Assembly (NCBI GenBank): GCA_977006965.1
Contig: OZ345367.1
Coordinates: 1,116,001 to 1,180,000 of the forward strand
Origin: Phymatolithon calcareum
Taxonomy: Eukaryota > Rhodophyta > Florideophyceae > Hapalidiales
Length of the DNA: 64,000 nt
Direction: 5' to 3'
Part shown: positions 32,058-42,433 of the stretch, one piece after another
Layout: each line of letters begins with the position of its first letter
Numbering within the stretch: position 1 is the stretch's first letter
Notes under the pieces: model-generated
What the model saw: only the letters and a program-made list of their open reading frames with translations
What the model was told of the DNA's origin: nothing
Databases searched by the model: none
Program-made: the position numbers and the translations under genes

Positions 32058-32550
32058 ATCGCAATACGGCAATGAACAGTTCAGAACAAAAGAAGAGTTT
32101 ATTACCTCTCACGCTTTCAGCGCTGTAGAACCTCACGAAAGTCCACGTGCTGTTCAAGAATGTCTTCACACACCAGTTAGTCGTAGTGATCCGCTATGAC
32201 CGCTGATTGCCCAAAACGGGGACCGGGCATGGCACGATGCCTACATCGGCCACTTCTCTCCGCACACTCCCGAAGGAGCACTGAGCCGACCAAAACTTGT
32301 TGATTCTTCTTCCGATTGCCTTCTGACTCAGCGTGGTGCTTGAGTGCTGTCACATTTGTACCATTCTGAATCAGGTCAACAGCGGTGGAGATTGAAGTGT
32401 TGACCATTCAGATTTAATCAGGCTGTCTCTGAATTTCCTAAAGCGGTCACGAGAACACGCGACTGTCTGCCAAACGGAGTCACTTGAGGTACGTTGTATC
32501 GTGTCTTCTCGAGGGTGTTATTCCTTGACTTCGAAACTGTGACAAAGCAC
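32058..32550. mobile_element. 493-bp unit-1-specific insertion of unknown type
   Basis: Units 2 and 3 read GCCGAGCATGCAAGCGTG where unit 1 is split after GAGCAT. GCAT is present at both edges (32,054-32,057 and 32,551-32,554), a possible 4-bp duplication. I see no inverted ends, no LINE tail and no recognisable protein inside. Confidence 0.5.
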
Positions 32551-32766
32551 GCATGCGTGCTCGCAGACCAGTTTGATTCAAAATCCTTCCATTCCAGTCG
32601 GAGGAGAAAACGGATCCTAAGAGAAAAATTGGCAAGACGTCTAATTAAAAATGCGGTAGCTGTTTATGGGCATCTAATGATACCGATATTTTGAAATCTC
32701 CACAGTGCGCTTGTAGGGAATATTAAAAAATGTTTAAAAACACGACATCGGTTTCCCGAAACGGAG

Positions 32767-35220
32767 TCACCATACTGCGCACTTCTTCGGTGGGTTGTAC
32801 ACACTTCCAGGCTTACACTTGAACACACGTGCGAAGTCAGGGTTTTGACTGAGAGGTCCTTGTACCCGAAACTGGCCTGGCGAATGGAATCCGTTGAGGA
32901 TAAATTGCTTGAGCGTCTCAGGGCGGGTCTTCGCGCACCATACCTGCGCATATGCCACAAAGAACAGCTGATGGTTTGTGAACAGGGGCGCAAGCACCGG
33001 GTTCGGAGCACGCGCCAACTCGTCCATGTTGTTTGTTGACCTTGCAAAAGCCTGGAATGACGTCTTCACTCCGTTCGCGTCTGCCAAGTTTTCGCCGAGA
33101 CCCTGAGCTCCGTTAAGTGTCATGTTCAATCCGTCCGGGCGGTAGCCATTGAAAAGATCAACAAAGCACTGAGCACGCTCGTTGAATCTCTGAGCAGATT
33201 GCTGGGACCACCAGTCCACGAACCGTCCGTTCTTGTCGAATTGGCGTCCCACGTCATCGAATCCATGCGATATCTCATGGCCAAAAACAAAACCGATCGC
33301 TCCGTAGTTCATGGCGTCGGGGTAGTTCTGGTCGAAAAATGGCGGCTGCAGTATGCCTGCAGGAAACACCATCTCGTTCGCTAAGGGATCATAGTACGCA
33401 TTCACGACATGCGCATTGAAGAACCATTCAGACTTGTCAACAGGCTTCCCTAGCCGGTCCAGATTCAGCTGACGGTGGTATTGCAAACCTGCAACGACGT
33501 TTGCCGCAAATGAATTTCCAATGGTCAGGTTACTATACGTTTTGAAATTTGATGGGTTTCCAATTTTCCAGGCCAGTGCATCCAGTTTCTCCTTCGCCGC
33601 CTCTCGGGTTGCCGCATCCATCCAGTCTTGACGATCGATATTCTCTTTAAATTGAGCTCCGATCTCCAGCGAAAGACGCTCGACGGCCTTCCTTCCTTCA
33701 TCTGGGAAGTGCTTACGTACAAAGGCAGCACCCACCGCGTCACCAACATAGGAAGAGGCGACATCCTCGCAGGTCTTCCAGATCTCCGGTTGCTTCGTCG
33801 TACCACGCAGCAGGCGGAAGAGCTCTTCCCGCTTCATGAGGATGTCTTTGCCAAGAATGCCTTCTGCGGCGTAAGCATAGACAAGGCTGCCCGCAAGATA
33901 CGCTTTGGCAGTATTTCTCAAAGCCATGTCTCTCTCAATTCGCCCCATCATATCGCTCACCATTGCGAAGTGCTTCAAGTTCGTAACGATCAACGTGCCG
34001 TTAAGAGCACTGATGTTCACTTTAGCGGCCTGTAGATATGTTCCGAAGGAGAGCGACTTTGGCAGTTGCAAAACCTTGACTGCATTGTACGTGTTGCTGC
34101 TGTTCCGGAGCTCCAGAGGAGACAAGGACACTTCAGAAAGCTGCTTTTCGAACTGGAAGACATCATTGGCAAGCTCGGTGTAGTTTGATGGCGTAATAAG
34201 CCCGGAATGTCCAGCAACTTCCAATAAGGCCTCAATGTAGCGCACATAGACCTTGATAAGTTCTCGGTTCGCAGGATCTTCTGTGTTGTAGAAATTTCGA
34301 CTTTGAAGACCGAGTTCAGTTTGGCTCAATGCGAATACATAACGGTTGGGATCTCTGATATCCCGACTCACTGCGGCGCGAAATACACTTGACGAGCCGG
34401 TTTCGTGAACAGCAGCAATAGCGGCGGCGAAGGAGGGCGAATCTGTGATCGCCTCAAATGCTTCGATGAAAGGCGAAAGAGGACTAATGTTCAGTGGACC
34501 TTGGCTGAAGCCGTTGATACAAGAATCGTAAAGCCTACCGGCAATGGCATTGGGGTGATCGGGTTTTTGCAGATCAACTTCAAGAAGAGTTCGCAGCTTA
34601 AGCTGAATGTCGTTCTCAACAGTGGTAAATGAACGGGTGACCCGTGAGCTGTCGTCGGGAAGGGTGGTGTTGTTAAGCCAGTTGCCACAAGTATACTGGT
34701 AGAAGTCCTGGCAAGGATCTACAGAAAGGTTCATGGCCGAAAGTACAGAGCGTCCGACACATTCTGGAGTGTTACATGCCTTCTCTTCTCCGGAAAACAA
34801 CTGCAGGTTATGCGTCTGGATTGATTGCCGTTGAATGTGCTCGAACTGGCTTTCGCGTCGTGCACGGCGCATATCGCGCTGCTCACGTGTCTTCTCAAGG
34901 TACACACGCTGCCTTTCAAGCTGCTCACGCAGACTTTCATGCTTTTGTTGATTGCGTTGCTGGTATTGTCGCTCTCTCCGATGGCGTTCCAGTTCGCGAG
35001 CAATGCGAGAGTGCTCCCTCAAAATGCGATAGTGTTCCTTCTTCTGGCGTTGCGCCACGCGTAAAGAGCGATCCGTATACTGAAACGGTGAGCTGCTACC
35101 GTCGTTAGATACTGCAGGGGAAGCATGGGCAGGAAATGAAAGGAAGTCAACCTGAACCAATAGGAAACAGAGGAGCAGCGGAATTGGAGCACAACGTCCC
35201 CAGTGCGCAAGATACGCCAT
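32767..35220 (-). CDS. M13 (neprilysin-family) secreted zinc metalloprotease, copy 1
   Basis: The 817-residue product has a signal peptide (PIPLLLCFLLVQVDFLSFPAHA, about 13-34), a strongly charged Arg/Gln/Glu coiled-coil-like segment (about 55-135), and then the M13 domains. The N-terminal lobe begins VDPCQDFYQYTCGNWL (168-182). The catalytic lobe has NAYY (607-610), the zinc motif HEISH (648-652) and the third ligand in GENLADANG (E710, with D714), and ends with the family hallmark CAVW. All catalytic residues are present, and Cys spacing fits a secreted disulfide-bonded fold. Unlike neprilysin it has a cleavable-looking signal rather than a type II anchor. It probably degrades extracellular or vacuolar peptides. 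A minus-strand TATA box lies about 50 bp upstream. No intron is required. It is one of three tandem paralogues. Confidence 0.9.
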   Translation of the reverse strand: MAYLAHWGRCAPIPLLLCFLLVQVDFLSFPAHASPAVSNDGSSSPFQYTDRSLRVAQRQKKEHYRILREHSRIARELERHRRERQYQQRNQQKHESLREQLERQRVYLEKTREQRDMRRARRESQFEHIQRQSIQTHNLQLFSGEEKACNTPECVGRSVLSAMNLSVDPCQDFYQYTCGNWLNNTTLPDDSSRVTRSFTTVENDIQLKLRTLLEVDLQKPDHPNAIAGRLYDSCINGFSQGPLNISPLSPFIEAFEAITDSPSFAAAIAAVHETGSSSVFRAAVSRDIRDPNRYVFALSQTELGLQSRNFYNTEDPANRELIKVYVRYIEALLEVAGHSGLITPSNYTELANDVFQFEKQLSEVSLSPLELRNSSNTYNAVKVLQLPKSLSFGTYLQAAKVNISALNGTLIVTNLKHFAMVSDMMGRIERDMALRNTAKAYLAGSLVYAYAAEGILGKDILMKREELFRLLRGTTKQPEIWKTCEDVASSYVGDAVGAAFVRKHFPDEGRKAVERLSLEIGAQFKENIDRQDWMDAATREAAKEKLDALAWKIGNPSNFKTYSNLTIGNSFAANVVAGLQYHRQLNLDRLGKPVDKSEWFFNAHVVNAYYDPLANEMVFPAGILQPPFFDQNYPDAMNYGAIGFVFGHEISHGFDDVGRQFDKNGRFVDWWSQQSAQRFNERAQCFVDLFNGYRPDGLNMTLNGAQGLGENLADANGVKTSFQAFARSTNNMDELARAPNPVLAPLFTNHQLFFVAYAQVWCAKTRPETLKQFILNGFHSPGQFRVQGPLSQNPDFARVFKCKPGSVYNPPKKCAVW

Positions 35221-35269
35221 GCTGGCGTCGAGGGGTGATTATGTCTGTATTGCGAGTTGAAGCAGTCCG

Positions 35270-35276
35270 TTTTATA
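35270..35276 (-). promoter_or_regulatory. TATA box of M13 copy 1
   Basis: TATAAAA on the minus strand (context CACTATAAAACGG) lies about 50 bp upstream of the ATG at 35,220. The same box is conserved in copy 2. Confidence 0.55.
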
Positions 35277-35524
35277 GTGAGATAATGAAGGGGATGACAC
35301 AGAAAGCAACACTGGGCGGAATGGGACAAGTGGCCAAGTGATAGAATTATTAGTCGAGATCCATTTCGATTCTGCTTTTGTTATAACAGATTCTCTTAAT
35401 TCGACAACAATACAAGTAATTTGGATATTAAGCCAGTTGGCAATTCCTCTATCTACAACGTTACAATACGAAACCATGTGCTTTCACTCGGACATACTCT
35501 ATATGTCGAGCACGGGGATTTGCG

Positions 35525-35650
35525 ATGTTTTATTTTAAAAGCTCCCAAACCCTCAATTTTAGCAACAGGGCCGCTTCTCACTCTATTCTCCTAGAATGTC
35601 CTTAATTCGAATTTCTCTTCACGTGAGAGCGCGAGTAAGTCTTTTGCTAG
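35525..35650 (-). mobile_element. LINE-A 3' tail (unit 1)
   Basis: This aligns with 28,850-28,995 of the full LINE-A: GGGAGCTTTTAAAATAAA end, then CTGTTGCTAAAA and GACTTACTCGCGCTC-like blocks on the minus strand. The orthologous tail is at 45,192-45,317 in unit 2. Unit 3 lacks it (GCCGAGCTAGCGCGCAACGC at about 56,393), so it inserted before units 1 and 2 separated and after unit 3 had split off. Confidence 0.7.
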
Positions 35651-35718
35651 AGCGCACCGCTATGGAATCGGGTCGGGAAATGATACAGTGTATGGTTATG
35701 GTTTTATGGTGCAACTAA

Positions 35719-36104
35719 CCCACGTGCAGACCTTATATGAGATTAATCGCATATCAAGCAAAGAAAACTTCACAACTTGCAGAATATCGCCGGTTTTCCA
35801 ATTTTTTTCTTGTTGACAATCGAAGAGGGCTGTCTGCCTTCTATACAGATGCTCTTCGCCTTCAGAAGACTGCTTTATTTCTCTACAGAACTAAAGACAT
35901 TCTATGGAAAAGGCGAGCTGCGAGTAAACCAGTTATATGCGATATTTCGCATGTAACTTCGTAACCATAGTTGATATTTTTATGATGCTCGACACTCCAG
36001 CAGGATTTTTCAACAAGAACAAAAAATTCAAAAAAGCACAATGTTGCTATCAAAAACGTAGATTTTCCTTATATGCGAAAAATCGTATACTCCATGCACG
36101 TGGG
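35719..36104. mobile_element. CCCACGTGCA MITE, unit 1 copy (386 bp)
   Basis: The ends are CCCACGTGCA and TGCACGTGGG, flanked by CTAA on both sides. Unit 3 shows the empty site (GCAACTAACAATAGATAG near 57,248). Internally it has three dyads built on ATATGCGA/TCGCAT. The dyad nearest the left end has decayed here. It encodes no transposase; a frame of about 75 residues seen in all copies has no recognisable domain. Confidence 0.8.
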
Positions 36105-36244
36105 CTAACCATAGATAATTACCTACGCCTTGAATATCTCGGTCATATTATGACGACGTTTCGCCTTGTGCGACCGATCGCCATTGGCGACTCGGGTCTT
36201 GAATCTCGCTTGTGGAGGTCATTCAGAGCTGTTTCGGGTCTATT

Positions 36245-36505
36245 TTTTTAATCCAAGTAATTTAAAAGCCCCCCAGAATCCCGAAGATATTGGCAAGGCC
36301 TCCTTAGTTGCTACCTACCTTTGTTAGCTCACGAAAACGCACCGCCAGAAACGAGGACGGAATAACTTACGATCTCAGACAACCCTATCTCAATTGCGGA
36401 TCTCCTGTACAGTTCGCCGCGGACGACCCCGGGCAGCGAGGCGTCATTGTGTGTTCTCTGTTTTCGGTCAGTTCTGCGCGTCGGGACAATAGGCCGGCAA
36501 CAATA
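36245..36505 (-). mobile_element. LINE-B related tail (unit 1)
   Basis: GGGGGCTTTTAAATTACTTG on the minus strand, preceded by the CTTGCCAATATCTTCGG block, is the family-B 3' end. It is shared by unit 2 (46,350-46,610) and unit 3 (57,395-57,652), so it predates all the duplications. Upstream LINE sequence is diverged and carries no usable frame. Confidence 0.6.
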
Positions 36506-36534
36506 CAGTAGTACTAAAAATAGAATACGGTTTT

Positions 36535-36690
36535 GCTTTCTATTGTTTGTTTGTTTGTTTATTGCAGGTTTCAGAGTTGTCCTAAAACAACTCCCCATCC
36601 TTACGGCTACAGTAGACGTTAACAGATACGAGTGGTATTTGATGTCATAACAGCTCAAAGCCGCACAAAGTGCAGAGCTTCGGTTTTCTA
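36535..36690 (-). mobile_element. Unit-1 insertion with (CAAA)n tail
   Basis: On the minus strand it ends CTGCAATAAACAAACAAAC, similar to the LINE-D tails that end GCAATAAAGAAAGAAAG. The target TTCTATTGTT occurs on both sides, at about 36,538 and 36,687. Units 2 and 3 lack most of it. Confidence 0.45.
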
Positions 36691-37097
36691 TTGTTACTGG
36701 ATCATAGCGTAGTTTGAAGATTTATTGTAGTGCCCGATACCCCTTGTTTAGAGTAAATTGTCAACTATTGCACACTCTCTACGCGTTCCGGCTTCCTAAT
36801 ATGTTCCTGCTCAGGGTCTCGACCAGTGGTCTGTAAGCCTGTCTATTGTTTGTTCTAACTCTGTCAGCTCGTCCGGTGTTCTCGTAGGCTTCAATAGGGT
36901 GAGTATCATGTTATGATATCCTTCATAAGGCCCTAATTATCCCTTCACACATGTCCTTCCTGATCAGGGGGGCCAATCCCTTTGGCCCAGTTGTCTACAT
37001 TCTAACATATCATAGCAGTAATGTCACTTGTCGGCTACTAGAACCCCATTGGCAGGAGAGGACGGGAAAACTCGAAATTTGGAAAATTTATTTCAAT

Positions 37098-38067
37098 CAG
37101 GCAATCCTCGTTAACTAGATCTTCGAATTTAGAATATCCTAGGTTTTCAGAATACAGTAGACATCCACGACTACGGTTTTTTGCACAAATTTATCTAAAT
37201 TTTAAGGTTCTCAGAATATTCGACATTTGAATATTGTCAATGTTTGAATCACCGTGCATGCTTTAAATTTGCAAGCTTTTTTGATTCAGTTGCATAGGAG
37301 CATATTCAACACGTGGGCGCTTCGCTTAGACGCGAACACAGCTGCTAAATTTCTAACACTGTTTTCTGGGCTGGACATCTAACATATCCTTCAACGAGGC
37401 GCATATGACGGCCAAACTCCCAGAGCTGGGGCATATGCAAGACATTTCGACCGCATTTCCGGCTTTCGACCGTGATGGCACATACACATGTAACACAAGA
37501 GGTATCAAACAGTCGATCCTCGATTTTTTGAATACAGAATGCCTGTCCCAAGTCGGTTTCACATTAAATTTTAACGAAAATAAAGGATTACTGAATACTC
37601 AAATATAGAATATCTAAACTGATACTGTAGCTTCAAACCGAAAGGCTATTTTTTGATTATTTTTAGGCCTCCTGTATTCAACGTCCACCATTGGCGATTT
37701 TCTATGAGAGAAGTCTCTTGGACAGCTTGGGAGTACGTGAGCAAGTGCGATATGCACCACAGCCCGGAAATGATCAATGACGTTGTTCTGTCTACAAATA
37801 TCGATATTTGTAGACGGAACAGCGTCATATTGGGAATCCAGCCGATCGGCTGGATTCCCAATGTGGTACAGCACAGCTTCTTCAAAGTTGACAAAATTAC
37901 AGCTCAAAATTACAAAATAATTTATTGTAATCTGGAGCTGTAATTTTTCTTAATTTCGCTATGATACGACTTCGATACTTGGATAACCTCGATTTTTGAA
38001 TATCAGGGTAGCTGACATTGTCTATGCAAAAATGGAGGATTGCCATCCAGATATCAAGGATTGACTG
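37098..38067. mobile_element. Pogo/Tigger-like element P, unit 1 copy (970 bp)
   Basis: The left end CAGGCAATCCTCGTTAACT and the right end GGATTGACTG (inverted: CAGTCAATCCTTGATATCT) form imperfect terminal inverted repeats of the CAGTCAATCCTYG type seen in pogo/Tigger elements. TA is retained on the right, and a 10-bp deletion has removed it on the left. It encodes no transposase. It contains two tandem palindromes (37,778-37,862). The pre-insertion site is preserved at about 61,773. Confidence 0.75.
37778..37862. repeat. Two tandem palindromes inside element P (unit 1)
   Basis: Palindrome 1 (37,778-37,827, 50 bp) has a perfect 26-bp core (half site GTCTACAAATATC) with two mismatched pairs outside it. 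Palindrome 2 (37,829-37,862) is a perfect 34-bp palindrome with half site ATTGGGAATCCAGCCGA. One base separates them. The unit 2 counterparts are at 48,009-48,058 (one mismatch) and 48,060-48,093 (perfect). Confidence 0.9.
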
Positions 38068-38125
38068 TAGTGGACTACCGTGATCACTACTCGGGTAATG
38101 TCGATACATCTATCATGTCCGCCGA

Positions 38126-38282
38126 GGGCCCAAGCAACGTTCGAACAGCAGCAAACAAAGAACAGGATGCACATGCCGCATCGGGTGTTGCAGCCCAAGA
38201 TGCAGAATCACCCGCAAGCGACAACACTAAAAACCCCATGCCGGCATTGCAAACAACTCCGTCCTCTTGTGTTACACAATGA
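38126..38282 (+). other. Small open frame conserved between units 1 and 2 (about 52 aa)
   Basis: MSAEGPSNV... to PSSCVTQ is open in both units (unit 2: 48,328-48,493). I do not recognise it. The few nucleotide differences mostly change amino acids (for example V/I, T/I, Q/E, H/N, S/A), which is what neutral drift after duplication gives. A first exon or a chance frame are both possible. Confidence 0.25.
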
Positions 38283-38439
38283 CCCAGACCGCGCATAGTT
38301 GAACAAGACTATTAGAATTAGAGAATATAATGACGGAAGAAATGATAGTGTGATGCGATATTCTTAGACAATGCGAAAGTAGTACACGGGAAGCTGCTCT
38401 GGTGTCGGCGAACTCTGGCGCTGAGGGCTTCTAAAATAA

Positions 38440-39660
38440 AAACTTACAATTTCCGCCCGGTATGGCAATCCTACCAGATCTGCCCACCTCAATCCTGCCA
38501 TCACCTACCTCTTGAGATCATACACTGCGTGCAGACCATCGATGATGGCTTAGATCCCTCCGCAAATCAACTACCGCCGGTGACCCGCAAGGATCGATAC
38601 CTTTTGCCTTGTCGCGGCGGCACATCCCCGAAAAGCGACCATGCGCGATGAGATCCGGGCATTGATCGACATCGCTAAAGACTGTCTTGGCGCCGCATTC
38701 CCGTGCCGAGCCAACTCGCTCGACACAGTCTCGAGCCGCAACCAGCGGCAGTCGAGAAGCGACCGCGCGCAAAGACGCTCCCGCGCCAACCTAAAATCGC
38801 CCGACAGAGCCTGGGCGCCACAACCGGTGGCCGCCTGGAAGAACCCTTAGGGGCATGACGAGCGGGCCAAGGACGTCTTCTGGATGCTTTCTATGCGACC
38901 TTCCCACCGGGTTGTGCCACGCGGCACTACGCTGCGACAGGCCGAGACTCTGAGCGTCACATTCACAGGCGCGCGCACCCGCGGCGGTTGAATACGCGGC
39001 GCCACGCGGCGCAGGGTCGAAAGCTTGCGCGACAGTCTCACCGGCGCGCACAGTCGCCAGCAACTGCTTCAGAGTCCGAGCCTCGCCGACCGAAGTCCCT
39101 ATATAAAGCCGGACGTCCGCGAAACCTTGATCTCCAGCACACGCATCGCAAGCTTGCAGACGCGTTCACACGGAGGTACGCACTTCAGAACGTGCCTGAA
39201 CCGAGACGTGAACCGCGTGTAAGGCAGCGAACAGCGTGATGAGCTCTTTGGTGCACCGGCTGTCCGTTTCCCACAAGGACTCGTGCGGCATCTGATTTCT
39301 CTGCGGAAGGTTGACAGGAGAGCCTTTCGAGTTGAAAGTCCGCGTTTTTTTGTTGACCACCCACCCATCCTTCACAGTCTTTTGTAGTAGTTGTCAAGAT
39401 ATCGCACGGCTACAACTACGGCAATCCGGTTCTCCGACAAACGGTGCTTGTACGGGAGGAGGTTCCTAAGAGTTACAGGACGGTGCTCGGAATCTCTATT
39501 AAGGACAAGCGCGACACAGCTCGCCGTCTCTGGGGAGCTAGACCGTTGGACGCCGTGAAAGCTAAGTCGCCAAAATTACGGTCTTATGCTTCCAATAAAA
39601 CCGCAGATCTTATTCAAGTCTGCCAAAGGCAGGCAGTCTCCAAACCTGCATCGCTATCAC
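38440..39660. other. GC-rich module (unit 1), no recognised gene
   Basis: This is markedly more GC- and CpG-rich than the rest of the array. It contains a TATA-like CTATATAAAGC at 39,099-39,109, GC-rich inverted segments, and open frames on both strands (for example - 39,063-38,791 and + 39,444-39,680) without a known domain. Its counterpart in unit 2 (about 48,640-49,915) has an extra copy of a GGCAGTCGAGAAGC-containing repeat. It may be a promoter region plus a small gene, or another old element. Confidence 0.35.
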
Positions 39661-40786
39661 AAATAATATATCCTCTGTGATTCTGTTGCTTCAGGAATCC
39701 CACCCTTAACATCCAGGAAGCAACAGCGCAACAGTCCCCCAAGCAGTGGGAGGTTAATAGTACAGCTGTACTAACATATGTGTGCTTGAAATCGCTCTGT
39801 GCTTGTCAATGGAAAGTATCACACTTGCATCATGCCACACCCTGACCTCGAACCACTTGGGGAGTAAAATAAGGAGAATCAATATTTGCAATTCACTCCA
39901 AGTATGTAAGTTTTATAATATGGGAGTGACTCTCACAGATCTGATCCATTATATTCCACATGCACAGAGTCCATTCTTGTCCTTGTTTATTGCGAAAATG
40001 GCGGATTTCTAAAAAAAGTGATCGTTACGCATCCATGACTTTCCCTCGCCACGGTGGTTGCTCCTCCGAGAAATGCCCCTCGAAGAGTTGTGCCCTAGCA
40101 CAGCGTAGCATCGCATTATCAATCGGATCGTGTGACCTCCATTCTCGACCTTTTCTTCGCCTTCTCCGATCGCGCACTCTCTCATGTATTCAAGGTGAGA
40201 ATGAGACGAACACTACACCTACAATCTTGCGGCACGTTTCTCGTTCATTATACAGATTCCCCTGAAGGTGTCCCAATGCGCGTTTCCTCTGGCAAATCAC
40301 GGCTTCGCCGTATATTATGGCATCGTACTGCAGAAAAACATTGACTACTCGCCGCCGTTGACGCCTTAGACAAAGTGCACCACAGCTTCATGCGCCGTAG
40401 TTACCAACTGTCCTTCCCATGTTTCATATTTGGAGAAACAGCCGAGAAACCGTCAATAGAAACCACCAGTCTCATTCCCCGGACCATCCCAGCTGCGAAT
40501 TGGCATAATCCTCTCGCTTTCGCCATGTTCGAATCTTATACGACTTCTCCGATGCCGCCATCTCAAAGGATAGAATACTGGATGACAGACAGAAATGCAA
40601 AGCATCCACTACCCAGTACGTGAGTGCTTTCTTTCTTTATTGCGGAATTATCGCTCACGCGAAAGGCAAGCCCCTGAAGCTGTTTGAAAACAACTTCTCA
40701 TTTTTCAGAAACTTGAGTACGTCTAGTGGTTTCTCACGGCATAATTCCTCTGCAGTCTTCGTGCCCGCTGTGACTGCTTTCTGTTC

Positions 40787-40940
40787 TTGGCCTTCTTTGT
40801 TTCATTACCAATTTCGAAATAGGGAATGAAAAAAAGAAGGCCAACGAGACGGAACAAAAGCCAAGCAAAAACAAAGCAAAAAAAACTAGCAAAAAGGGGA
40901 TCTCTTTTGCTTTGTTTCTGCTTGGCTTTTGTTCGGTCTC
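40787..40940. repeat. Two adjacent long hairpins (unit 2)
   Basis: This is the counterpart of 26,934-27,085. Hairpin 1 spans 40,787-40,844 and hairpin 2 spans 40,846-40,940. Compensation is only partial: some substitutions in one arm (for example in TTCATTACC) are not matched in the other. Confidence 0.8.
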
Positions 40941-42433
40941 CACGGAACAGGCTTTCTTTACCACCTCACCTTCTACCGAGCTATCCATCACTTTACAATC
41001 CAGTTTCCGGTGTTTGTTCCACGACCCACCCGGTCGTCGTTTAAGCGACTGGTCTTGTGCCGCCGCTCTTAAAGGTCACTTCGAGTAGAGATGATTGAAT
41101 TGACCACCACACGTGGCACATTTCATGCGGTTTTATACTCTCCATCAATAGCCTTTCGGAGTACCCTCTACCATGGAAGCCTAACTTGCAGTCATCACCT
41201 CTTTCGTGATCAACAAGCTCATTCGCTTGTGAGCAGTATGGTGCAACTCTCCTGCTGGAGTGCATAGAAGCCGAACAGGAATTTCACCTAGGGCCCAATC
41301 TTTGTAATATTATGCCACCAAGAAACGTCACTCTACACAATTGCGTCGTCACTGTTTCGGTTCCCGCATCTTTCAAATGGAGAGACTTGGCAGTTTTCCT
41401 GTCGCGCACCAATCCTCAATTGATTGAAGTGGCGCCGTACCTCCCGTGTAATTCAGCTTTATCACATTCTTACAACACTTCTGCATGCTCTGCACTGAAA
41501 GGTATATCAAGTGCAGCAAAGCGCTGATATATTGAATATCTCGATTATTGTGATAAGTACTAGAGGGCTACGTCTTCCTATTTCGAAGCTTAATTAACAC
41601 GGACTGCTTAGTATAGGCATTTGTAACGTCATTGACAAGAATTGTTGCACTTATATATGAAATTGGTGATTCATCTATACGCGGAACCATATTTAAATAT
41701 GAATACTCTCGCCCTCATTGATCATCTTTCATCAGCATCGGCTTCGTTGACTTGACAAAGGACTAATAAATGTCCAACCGCCGAAGCCGTGGAGCATCTT
41801 AGTCTCAGTCATCTCTTATTTGGCTGTTGCCCGTGTTTGAGCGCTACGAAAAGCCTATTCCATGGCTGTCCCTAGATATGGAATGAAACATGTCACGTCC
41901 AGTCAGGCCTCATTGCCCGCGACTATGCTATCACCTCATAAAAGCTTTGCTTAGCCCCAGACAAGAATAAAGAGTCGAACAAAAAGACCTACTGAGAAGA
42001 GCGATTGTGTTCCACTAAACTACTTGATCAATGTTGGTTGAAGGATCACCAAGTTTCATGGAGCCCAAATATTGCTCTTTGCTCACCAGATAGAGATTTT
42101 CTGTGGTTGAGAGGAAACGGGAGGCAAGAGTTCAGAGTTAGGCCTCCAACGACGCCGAGCATGCAAGCGTGTTCGCAGACCAGTTCGATTCAAAATCCTT
42201 CCATTCTGGACGGGCATATTCAAAAGCGTGAGAAGCGCAAACTTGTTGGCATCTTTCAAGTCGGAGGAGAAAACGGATCCTGAGAGAATAATTGGCAAGA
42301 CGTCTAATGAAAAATGCGGTAGCTGTTTTTGGGCATCTAATGATTCCAGTATGTTGAAATCTTCATCTCTAAGTGTGACTGTTGGGAATATTAAAGCGAC
42401 TAAAAAACACGGCATTGGCTGCCCAGAACGGAG

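Larger units (their letters stand above)
25407..39667. repeat. Array unit 1 (14.3 kb with insertions)
   Basis: The unit starts at ATATCCTCTGTGATTCTGTT, the same sequence that starts units 2 (about 39,667) and 3 (about 49,920). It is colinear with unit 2 across the full length and carries M13 gene 1. It is longer because of unit-1-only insertions: LINE-B 26,476-26,866, a LINE-C segment 27,598-28,215, a composite block 28,362-31,529 that includes LINE-A, and 493 bp at 32,058-32,550. It lacks about 380 bp present in unit 2 at 45,355-45,735. Nucleotide identity to unit 2 looks high (mostly over 90%). Confidence 0.85.

Noticed and set aside
34776-35108. Plus-strand frames antisense to the M13 N-terminus (also 44,443-44,775 and 55,674-55,994)
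   Set aside because: They are mirror frames produced by the charged coiled-coil codons on the other strand. Conservation follows from that of the M13 gene.
38126-38282. MSAEGPS small protein as a conserved gene
   Set aside because: Differences between units are mostly amino-acid changing, so the shared frame reflects recent duplication rather than selection. It is kept only as a low-confidence note.
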